A stretch of 64,000 nt of DNA from Arbacia lixula (lineage: Eukaryota > Echinodermata > Echinoidea > Arbacioida > Arbaciidae). The notes beneath the pieces are model-generated. The model searched no databases, was not told where the DNA came from, and saw nothing but the letters and a program-made list of their open reading frames with translations. Location of the stretch: NCBI GenBank assembly GCA_963669155.1, contig OZ022596.1:9429979-9493978 (forward strand), read 5' to 3'. The position numbers were made by a program, and so were the translations under genes. This document shows positions 35,724 to 45,746 of this stretch, piece by piece; positions within the stretch are counted from its first letter, which is position 1; every line of letters begins with the position of its first letter.

Positions 35724-38700
35724 TTATGCAGTGTCATCCTGTCGCTGATGGTTCATAACAAATGTTTCTCTGCTTGTACAAGAATTAAGCCCTGCTCTGC
35801 CTCCTATCGTACGCTTCATCTTGCGGAAGTACTTCCGGAAGTTCGGCGTGAGAATGATGTAGACCAGCGGGTTTGTTACAACGATCATATCAGCCAACAG
35901 GTGAAGTGTGAACAAGATCACGTAGTCCCTCACGGTCACCCAGTAGTTTGTGTCCCAGCCGTCAATAAACTTGTAGAGTATGTATGTGGGCAATGGACCC
36001 CAGCAGATGTAGAAGTTTAGCACGATGACGACAATCATCCGGGGAAATTTTCTTTGATGCGTCGCACGTCCGTCGGTGATTTGCCCGTCGCCGTGTACGG
36101 AAACATTATGACGTACGACTATCCAGCCAATGCGAGCATACATGAATAGCAGTACTATGGCAGGCAACACAAACATGACGCAATAGGTGTAGATGTGGGA
36201 TATGATCTCCAGTGCCGTTGAGGGCGCACATGATTGAAAGTAAACCGGGAGCATAGCCAGAAAGCACGCTGGACGAGAATGAAAAAAAAATAAACAAAAT
36301 TATGCACTGAATTAAAACTAGAGCAATGGCGATGGACTGGGAAGATATATGCAACTTACAATATAAGGTTCATATAGGCCTACTAATATAAAACAAAATA
36401 TGTTTCGTGCTTTGATCATGATCGTTCGATGAGGTTTTACATTTCCTCCATATTTTACGCTCTCCAACTCCCACGGCATTAAAAGGCCAATACAACTGAG
36501 CACTACGGTGCGATATCGTTAGTGGTTGTCGTTGCATTTCGCAGCGGTCTCATTAGTCCCATCCAAAACTCACGATCTGTAAAATATTGATAGTCGCAAT
36601 CTCGGGCAAGTGCAATATACCCAGGGAGCAAAACCTGATTTTTTTTATTTCTATTTTTTTTTTTTTTTTTTTTTTTTTGGGGGGGGGGGGATATTTGACA
36701 TAGGCTGTTGTAAAAGGTTGTTTGGTATCACTGTGTTTGGGAGACCAGTCCGCATATTTCTACCTTTGCGATATGCTGCTGGGAAGAAATGGCAGCCATT
36801 TTTCAAAATGGCCGCCTTTGAAATCGGTTTAACGCCATATATATTGCAACTCTGTATACTGTATTAGCCGTGATATTATTACAAATAGTCACTCGTGGTG
36901 GCAATTTTGGAAATTAACGGTTATTTTGTAGGTCATAGTGGATGTCAAGACCAGTGCAAGATGTTACTCTACTACTATTTTACGGTGATAAAGCATATTT
37001 CAGAACTCGGTGATAGCAAAACATGATTCGTACGCATGAAAACAAAAATTAAAATGCAAACTGTATTTAAGGCGGATTCCTCACTTGGAGGTTTTCACCT
37101 GTGTCAGGCTTGCCAACCCATAAATCTACATTATGAACACCCATCTCTTTACCAAACATTCTCATGATGATGAAGACAAGAAAAATTTTGTAATATGGGA
37201 GAAAATGTGGACACAAGATTCCCATAATTGGCACAAGGAACAGACATACTCAATATTGGTTTTGCGTGTTAAACATAATGGCAGAGGAATGTAAATGTAC
37301 AAAAAGCGCCTTCGGCTGATATTAAGGTGTGGACTTTAGGTTACTATAACCTCACATTAAGATACACGTTGTCATTAATTTTTGCACATCGTATAGAACA
37401 GATGCTTGGACAGTTTTCTGACAAGTTTGATTGCGTGAATGAATACTTTTTCGGAAATATGAAGGAATGTGTATTACCATGAAATTAAAATCTTTAGAAA
37501 ATAGGATAAAAATTCACATTCTTTTCCCTGAATTGTTGTAAAAATCACAACAAAGCCGAACTAATGTGGTACCATCTTGTAGGAAATGTTATCTACTCTT
37601 AGATGAGAAAATATATGAGAATATTGAGAAAATGTTCCATTCAAATGTTATCTCAAATACTGGTCAATACTACATTTCCACGCCTGCCATTTCTTTCCTG
37701 CAGCATATCGCAAAAGTAGTCCAGGTAGAAAATGTGCAGACTGGTCTCCCAAACACATTGATACCCAACATCCTTTTACAACAGTCCATGTCAGGTAAAC
37801 CTGTCTTGCTCCCTGGGTAATATCAACACCAGTCTTTGATAGGCTGCAGCGCATGCACATAGAACGAGTGGTGTGTGTGTGTGTGTGTGTGTGTGAGCAT
37901 TGCAGCAAAGCATATCTATACGGAACCTTCTTGCAACTTCGGTCAACTTCGGGCAACGGGCCTTTTGCACAACCCGTACGGACCTATACGCCCCATCGAT
38001 ACTGACGCGTGAGTAACCGTAATTTATGTGACTTTTCATACATATTGAATTGTGTGGAACTCTGTTTTGACATCTCTATGGATACGATGAATTGCCTGTA
38101 TGATTGCAACATTTAATTGATATCTGACGATAGCATGATTGATAAAAAGTACTGCATGGCAATAGACCCTTTTCGTTATGTATGCAAAATACATGCACGC
38201 CGTTCGAACAATACGTTACTAATGGTATCCCCAAAGCTTGTCCGAGGTTTGTCCGAGTAGCAGCACCTAATAGCAAGCATTCCATGAATTGAAACTGAAT
38301 CACTAGACACAGGTTATTGTTATAACTTGTTACTATACAGCTAGGGAAAAATTCTGAAAATTCTTATAATCCCCCCCCCCCCCCCCCCATATGCCCTATA
38401 CCCGTTCAAGGCCAAAGGACTGATAAAACGTGCTATATTTGACACGTTGGTATCGACTATAATGGTCAATAAACTATTTACAATATTTATTCATTTCCAT
38501 AGTTTCTTTTATTCTACCATTTTTTATTTAATGGTCCAATAACAGGGACATAAAACGAATTTGCTTTGAATTAATTTTCTTGCAGTCTGATTCCGTACTT
38601 ATTCACTAATATTTCTCAGGCGCAAGATTTTTGTAATCCCTTTTAAAAGTTCTTGTCATCTCTATTTCTTATCTACAACCTAACATATAATATTCCATTT

Positions 38701-40364
38701 GGGAATTATTGCATTCTCAACACAAGCTGATCAATGTGATTGAACTATATAGGACTCTCTCTGGAGAGGCCGCTGGCATGTTAAGGTATCGGCAGTAATG
38801 CATTTTGATAACCTCAATTGTTGGCAATTCTCTTTACCGCATGTAGTGGAAAGTCAGCCCGCAAGACACCGAGCAGTGACATTCGGATGTTTGTTTGCAA
38901 TCAAATCCGCATCCGATCTCATATACTATCACACTAGCGAGACGACTTTTCCTTATATGTGGTAAGGGGGATTATATATACTTGCTTGCAATTGCACTCA
39001 ATGAAAATTTACACCTACTTGTTACTTACATGCCCAGCTAGCGGTGATGGTGAATACCACGCGCTGATTGGTCCAACGAGTCAGTGACGCAAGAGGATGG
39101 ATGATGGCGTCATAGCGGGTGAGAGTCAGAAGAACAAGGGCGAAACACGTGACCTGGTACAGAACCTAGGCAGAAGGAGTGAACATCCCATCAGCCCATT
39201 GTGCAGAGAACGCGTGACATACAGTATCACGCGAATAGAACATGTGAATAGAAACATAAATCCATAAATAGTATATATCATATCTTAAAGTTTATGTTCA
39301 GAGGGCATTATTTGACTTATTATGGCTCAGTAACTTGTAAAACCTGTTACAACAAGAGTAATGGGATAGTTTTGCAGGTACTCCTCAAGATGTCAACATT
39401 TTTATTGAAAAGGGGTATTACTGTTATTTCAATGTCTGAGGCATTTGAGTGTAATACTACAATGAGATATAATGGGGCTTTTGTCTTCCAGCTGGGCCGT
39501 GTTGCATATAGGTTTACAATTATTGTAGCTTACCATCAATGGTAACTACAATGGCAACAGCCAATGAGCTCTCATTACTGCATTGGTTGCCATAGTAGTT
39601 ACTATTTATGGTGAGTTACAATAATTGAACATTTGACATGCAGTATGGCCCAGAATAGGGTATTTATTGAAGCTTAAAACAATACATTTATTTATATTCA
39701 CCATGACTTTCCAATTAACATCAATGTTTAATTTTAGCTGAAAACTGATGTGACACCTTTTTCCATCTTTCTTCAATGTTTCATTTTAAACAAATCTGAA
39801 TTTCATTCTAAAAAATTCAGGAAAACTGCATATATCTGTAATATACACCAGACTAGTGTCGTAATCATTTTGTTTATACTCCAAGAAGCAATGATAACAA
39901 CTTTCACTCCATGAACATTTCTCATCATTTCATCTCATCTATCTGCTCCTAATAATTGATTGTTCATGTTTAAAAAAAGACATGTTGTAAAGTTTTCTGA
40001 GAAATTACTAAATATTACACACGATAAACAAATGAAAGCTCACGTATTCAAAGTACTTCAAAACACCATGGCACACAATTTCTCCATTCCAGAATGTAAT
40101 CGACTGAGTTATCCCTGTGACAGCTAACATGACATCTGCTACGAGCAGGTACGCGATGAAGTAGTTGGTGGTGTGGTGAAACGACTTGTCTAGGACCATG
40201 ATAATGACAATGATGGCGTTCACGATCAGGCCGACACCGCAGATTGCCAGCTGACCGTACCTGTAGACTTCAATAGTGATTTCTAACACGCCATAGTCGT
40301 CATCGCTTTGGTTCAACGTAGCATTGTCGAGATCATAGTTGATGTCGATTACAGAGTCGTCCAT
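35724..40364 (-). CDS. Class A (rhodopsin-like) G-protein-coupled receptor, copy 2, three coding exons
   Basis: Exons 40364-40044, 39165-39030 and 36268-35724 join with GT-AG sites in phases 0 and 1, as in copy 1, giving 333 aa. The N-terminus has sequons NAT and NQS; TM2 has the conserved Asp in LLVAD; TM3 ends LTLTRYDAIIHPL, again Thr-Arg-Tyr instead of DRY. Exon 2 is 136 nt in both genes and differs at 6 of 45 residues. The second extracellular loop has QSCAPST, TM6 has CWGPLP and TM7 has NPLVY followed by a basic helix 8. The N-terminus is about 13 residues shorter than in copy 1, and the C-termini differ after helix 8. The ATG at 40364 was chosen; another in-frame ATG lies at 40382. Ligand unknown. 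Confidence 0.9.
36612..37823. mobile_element. Long-TIR element in GPCR-2 intron 2
   Basis: The left end, ACCCAGGGAGCAAAACCTG, is mirrored by CTTGCTCCCTGGGTAA at the right. Inner blocks (GTTGTAAAAGG, TTTGGGAGACCAGTC, TTGCGATATGCTGC, GAAATGGCAG) are mirrored in order over about 200 bp. The 1.2-kb element has no transposase. The left arm contains a long poly-T/poly-G run (36648-36690). It was found in the intron of GPCR-2 but not of GPCR-1. Confidence 0.75.
37868..37896. repeat. (GT)n microsatellite
   Basis: A run of about 14 GT units next to the right end of the long-TIR element. Confidence 0.9.
39492..39653. mobile_element. Small MITE in GPCR-2 intron 1
   Basis: CTGGGCCGTGTTGCAT at the left pairs with an inverted ATGCAGTATGGCCCAG at the right. 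Inner tracts with TTACAAT-ATTGTA and TTACCATCAATGGTAACTAC also pair. Its ends and inner ATGGTAAC/GTTGCCAT tracts make it a relative of the element at 6272-6413. Confidence 0.75.
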
Positions 40365-40810
40365 CCTGAATATGATATACAACTCCTCTTTTATCTAGCA
40401 GAGGTGTTATGAGACCAGTAAATACGTATATCATTAATTGCACGGCCTCCCTGAAAACTACCCGTTGGCTGAAGAGGGTCACTGTGCAAAATGAAATGTA
40501 GTGAGCTTAACTAAGCTGCTTCGTGCACGGTCGTGTAAGGGTTTAGTGAGAGTACAAAACAAAAGAACAGGCGTGTACACAAACAAGATATTTAATGGCC
40601 CTTGATATTTGATACGCCTGCTGGCTGTGCCTACCATGTTGTTGTGTGAAATTCTAATACATGTATATGCATTATCAATGTCTTTGTAACATTAAATTTT
40701 ACCTCGTATCATTTACAATTCAGTTATCATTTTGTAGAAATGTCACATTTTTTAAACAAGTGTTACGCTCATTACACCTATCTATGCTGAACCAGCGGAC
40801 TGCTTTGGAG

Positions 40811-40863
40811 TTCATTTCATTTCATTTCATTTCATTTCATTTCATTTCATTTCATTTCATTTA
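40811..40863. repeat. (ATTTC)n microsatellite
   Basis: About ten uninterrupted units of a 5-bp repeat, lying directly beside the upstream copy of the direct repeat that brackets GPCR-2. Confidence 0.95.
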
Positions 40864-40874
40864 TTTAACCATTT

Positions 40875-41404
40875 TAAAGACAGCCCATCCCTTTTTCAGA
40901 TCACCACAAAACTATCGAAACATTGGCAAAACATATAGAGAAGTGTTAGCAAGCTGTATATTTATAATTTGAAACTGATACGTAGTGTAAAATTCAAATA
41001 ATGCACGTAAACAACGTCTGATTAATAGTCTTTACCTCAGGCTCTTAAAAGTTTGTGTTGAAATATCTGCTTTATTGATTAATCTGTTTATTAAATTATA
41101 AAACGCATTATGAAAAAAAAAATGTTCTATAGAAGGAATCATCTCCAAAGCTTGGTAATTACTCCTAAAATTAGGATTTCACACAAGCATAATAACCACA
41201 TAGATACTGTAACAAAGACTATTACTTTTTTTCGTAGTACGTAAAAAGTCGGTTTGAAATTAAACGGCTGAAATTTTTACATATACAGAAAACTTCAACA
41301 TGCTATATTCTTAGAAATGGTCTGGAATCACACTTTCTTCAATTTATGATCGTGATAGACGATTTCACATTTTAAGCTTGCAAAAGGGACGGGCAATCTT
41401 TAAA
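40875..41404. repeat. Direct repeat flanking GPCR-2, upstream copy
   Basis: This is the second copy of 33970-34445 with about 90 percent identity by eye. It has an insertion of about 44 bp containing AAAGACTATTACTTTTTTTC. Confidence 0.85.
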
Positions 41405-41849
41405 ACGAAACAACAGAACTACAACATATTTACAAACATAAAGTAATGGTATGAACCCCTAGGAAGCAAATCTGCTTAAGAGCAGGGCCCTTAACATAAC
41501 AGACTACATGTAAAGCTATAGACAACAATAAACAATAATAAGGGAAGGAAACAATGTAATAAGTTAAACCTGCATAATCACACACAACACGCACACACAC
41601 ACTCATTCATGCAACAAGAAGAGAGGGGAAGAGGAGAAGAGAAAGACCAGGGGAAGAAAAATGAGGAAAAGACGTACATTGTTGGCAAACTATTCAACAA
41701 TAGGTGACATGTTTTTGAATACAGAATGTTTGAGAAGAAATTTAAACCGTGTGATGGTTCAACTAGATTTTATATTACTATCAAGAGAATTCCGTTTCTG
41801 CACACCAATAAAGCGGATCGACTGTGAAACTAAATTGGAGTGAGAGAAC

Positions 41850-42650
41850 GGTTAGCGGAGACTATTTATCTGGCGAGTTGGATATGAGTGTAATGAAGAA
41901 TTTGATTGGAACATATGAAGGAAAACAGAGGGAAAATTGCCCTTGTTAAATTGATACATGAACGATAATTTTACTTTTACTAGATCAAGAGCAGGAGGGG
42001 CTCTTACTTTTATAAATAGAGGAGAACTTGGACTATTATAACTGCTGTTAGTAATACAGCGTATTGCCCGTTTCTGTAGAATCTGTAGTCTATTCAATTT
42101 TGAATTATATGTACTGCCCCATATCATATTAGCTGAGATGCGGCACTACTATGGAATTATAAATGTACAATAATATATTTAAAGGTATGAAATTCTTTAG
42201 CATATATAAGACTCCAATACTTCTCGAAAGCAATATATATACATGAGAAGTGTGATATTTTCAGTCAAGTGATTCATGAATGATAACACCCAGAAAATCA
42301 ATGCTGTTTCTTCTTTCAATTACAGCATTTTCAATTTTATCAGGATCAATAAGTCTGGAACGTTTTCGCTTCTGGTATGAAATATGACATACTTTGTTTA
42401 ATAGTAATTGGGCAGTAATCTGTTACACTTAAACCACTCATTTAATTTGAATAATTCCTTATTCAGAATAGTAATAAGATTATGGGTAAAAGGATAAGAA
42501 TAAAAAGTAACAGCAAATAATGAAAACTTCAACACTTTACAAGAGTTAATAATATCATTAATATACAAAATGAAAAGAAGAGGTCCAAGGACAGAACCTT
42601 GTGGTACGCCCACGCAAACATCCATTTACCTCATTCGACACCATCAACCA
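41850..42650 (-). pseudogene. Broken CR1/Jockey-group LINE fragment
   Basis: Two minus-strand pieces belong to one LINE ORF2. At 42625-42398 the frame contains GVPQGSVLGPLLFILYINDI, the reverse-transcriptase motif before the catalytic site, but the expected FADD is altered to FAVT. At 42127-41852 it contains WGSTYNSKLNRLQILQKRAI and YPTRQ, the C-terminal tail. The pieces are in different frames, with stops between. The 5' part is missing, as is usual for target-primed insertion. It is a relative of the LINE at 61.4-64 kb but not a close copy. Confidence 0.8.
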
Positions 42651-43057
42651 CCACGTACTGTTTTCTGTTTGACAAATAATTCTCAAGCCACTAAAGTGGT
42701 ACACTATAATAACTATATATTTTTTTTCACATAATGACTGTTAATTGACAACCAGTTACTACATGTACTACTTTTGTGTAAGGACAAGTTCTATATACCG
42801 TTATACAGGCCAGTGAATAGTTATACCTACATTTATGTTGTTACTTTTAACCAATTAGAAGGCGGGATTTTGTAATATGAAGTACATACAGAAAGATATT
42901 TAATTTATATAAAAAAAAGGTTAAAGAGTAGTCTCTAAAACATTTAATCTCGGTATCTCGGTAAGTTTTACGTGCTTTTCAAACCCTCTGTTCTCCTAAT
43001 CCAATTCCTTATAGCTCTTATATCAGTTAATCTGGGAATTGATACATTTTCATCTTC

Positions 43058-43259
43058 ACGGTTTTGTTGAGTTGGTAGGATATTCGCTTGCATATGGGTA
43101 AGGGTGCTTTGGCTTTTCGGAGCTTCCTCAAAGCTTGTCGTATGAGGTCTTCCACAATTGCTAAAGATCTAGGGTAACAGGGTCAAAGTTAAATTTGTGT
43201 TTCGGCCGCTTAAAATTGCCCGTAGTATTCTGGAAAGCACATCGTATGTCGGCACGTGT
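43058..43259 (-). pseudogene. Broken copy of the sulfotransferase last exon
   Basis: The stretch matches 45747-45949, the 3' part of the last coding exon of the sulfotransferase, at roughly 85 percent by eye. The frame reads [20 protein letters not shown] as in the parent, but a TAG stop at 43161-43163 and a nearby one-base deletion break it. The first half of the exon and its splice acceptor are absent. It lies 2.5 kb downstream of the intact exon in the same orientation, so it is a partial tandem duplication rather than a spliced retrocopy. Confidence 0.85.
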
Positions 43260-43389
43260 CCCCAAAGGATGTACACTGTATATTAGTTAATCTTTCCTTT
43301 TGAGAAATCATAAGATACACCACAACTCTATGGAAAAGATGTTTGCTTCCATCAAAAGTGAATTCATACTGCATACAATATATGGTTAC

Positions 43390-43885
43390 AGTTCGATATT
43401 CCGAAGGTTCGTTTATTCAGAAGGTTCGTTATTCCGAAGGTTCGTAATTCCGAAACACGTAAATTGCCTATACCTCGTTGCTCGTTAGTCCGAAAACTAA
43501 AAAGGATTCATTAATCCGAGCATTTGTGGTGTTATTCCGAAGGTTCGTTGTTCCGCAGGTTCGTTCATCCGAAAATAAAGTAGGGTTAATTATTTCGAAG
43601 GATCATTAATCCGAAAACGACATAAGGCTCGTTTTTTCGAAGGTTCGTTAACAAGGTTCGAACCTTATTTCGTTTTCGGATTAACGAACCTTCGGAAAAA
43701 CGAACCTTATATCTTTTTCGGACGAACGAACCTTCGGAATAACAAACCTTATTTCTTTCTCGGACTAACGAACCTTCGGAATAAGGAACCTTAGTTTGTT
43801 TTCGGACTAACGAACCTTCGGAATAACGAACCTTCGGAATAGTGAACCTTCGGAGTATTCGACCTTCGGAATAACGGAATAACAG
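43390..43885. repeat. Large hairpin of TTCGTTATTCCGAAGG units
   Basis: From 43390 to about 43645 the units read GGTTCGTTATTCCGAAGG-like on the plus strand. From about 43650 to 43885 they read as their complement (CCTTCGGAATAACGAACCTT). The turn is near GTTCGAAC at about 43652-43660. Units alternate ATTCCGAAGG and ATCCGAAAAC phrases of about 20 bp. It is non-coding. A one-arm relative lies at 20866-21010 inside the 17.6-kb element. Confidence 0.85.
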
Positions 43886-45640
43886 CTTGCACGTAACATC
43901 ACAAAATTAAAACTAAAAATAATCAAAACTTCTTATCTGTTTTCACTTAAGTCAAGAATGTTTAAGTATCATGGAGTACCATCAGCCGTTTAATAAATGC
44001 ATGTTCTTTGCACTACCCTTACAGTCACAAAACACGCTTTATATGGATGTTCTCTCTGAACCCATGTTCTTCATGTGATCGGTGATTTTTGCAAGGATTT
44101 AAGGCATAAACCAAAATGGATGCCCAGGAGTTTTGGGGAAATATACAGTTAATTTCATGCACATGCAGTTATGTGACGTTTGCATTCATGGTAATTGTAT
44201 TGACAAATACAGTTCTAATCAGTCATACCGGAACAAAATATATTTCACACATCGCCGCATCCTTTCCCACTAAGACGTATGTCAAATGGGCATTATAACA
44301 TATTTCCCTTCCTATAGGTAACACCCCCCCCCCCCGAAAAAAAATGAAATAAATAAATAAATAAACGAGAAAAGTAAAGGAAAGCACGTAGTCCCAAGTA
44401 GTTACTATTATCTTCATCTTGGAAAATACCTTATTACTCGATGAAAACAAAACTGTGAAGGCGAGCCAACCCATTCGCTATATATGTAATTTGTACAGAT
44501 AATTGACCGGAATGTGGCTCCAAATTTGTCACTGATCCCAGGGAGTCCAACCATGGAAGTTCCATTTGCATTGACGGGAAGAAATACCGCTTTTGTTCTA
44601 GGACTATATACGTGATTCGATAAGTTCAGGGAATATATCTTATTGCTTTAGGGGAGAGACTAGATGCGACCATAAATGGCACTATATAAATTATCTCAAA
44701 TACCGCAGGTGGAGGCATATTTTTGGTATCGGAATTGAAAACTACAAAAAAGGATCGTTTAAAATGCTAGCAAACACGATTCTGTCAGGTGTTCTCATGA
44801 TTTCATATAAGAATTCATTCGCTGCTAAATTAACACTCAGCTCCATGGCGAAACATTTAGTGATGTCAATTCATATTCGCTTGTCCCCACAAGTACACAT
44901 AAAATGTAATACACGATGAACCTATCATTTCATTGGCGAAAATGTCAATGTATGCATATTGCAGAACCTGCCTGCTTTATTTTACATTGAATGAGTGCAT
45001 TACAGTTGTTCAAATATTAGTCCTTGTGATATCCTTTCAGTGTAATTATCCCCACTTGCTAAGTTTATTAAAGTCATAATGGCGAAATTTGAGACATAGA
45101 TTGATTCAAAATTTCTTATATGCCTATGCTATAAAATGCAATACATAGCTTCTGTGAATACTGGTAAATATTGTAAATACTATCATATCGAATCTGTTTT
45201 CTTTTCTTTTTATTTCTTATCCTTGAAGAAAACATATATGTATATTCTAAATTGTATTGTACATGTTATTATGTATTTCTCACATATCGGAAAGGGTCGA
45301 AAGAAATAATAAATAAACTTCAAACTTCAAACGTGTAGATTAGGCATAATTAAACAATTACATAGCATAACGTAAATTCTTTGCGCGGTCTCAAAACAAT
45401 ACCTTTATCCCTCGGCGTGCTGCCTCGTCATGATAGTATTATTTTAAGATCACCTAGTGCCTATAGTTTCAACCATTTATCTCAGGTCAGTCTCTTTTCG
45501 TATAATACAAATCATCAGTAGATCGTTAAAGATATGTCGTTACTTTCGACTAAGCACACGGAAGGATTTATAATATGAGATTTACAAAAACTTAGTGAAG
45601 AAAAAGTTGCTCTCTACAATAATCCGTCTCCATAGGTTTC
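43886..45640. other. Downstream flank of the sulfotransferase gene, no recognised gene
   Basis: AT-rich sequence with a short poly-C run (44324-44334) and an AAAT repeat (44341-44370). A minus-strand AATAAA lies near 45210 and could end the sulfotransferase transcript. No domain was recognised in any short frame. Confidence 0.4.
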
Positions 45641-45746
45641 ACTATAGGATCATACATGTTTTTCAAATCCTTTTTTGCCTAAGCCCATGGTATCTATTAA
45701 AATATCCATCGAAGCTGTTAATAAGCGAATGAATATAATGTCATCT

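Noticed and set aside
40811..40863. Regular repeat resembling a CRISPR-like or satellite array
   Set aside because: A simple 5-bp microsatellite with no spacers, in a eukaryotic window.
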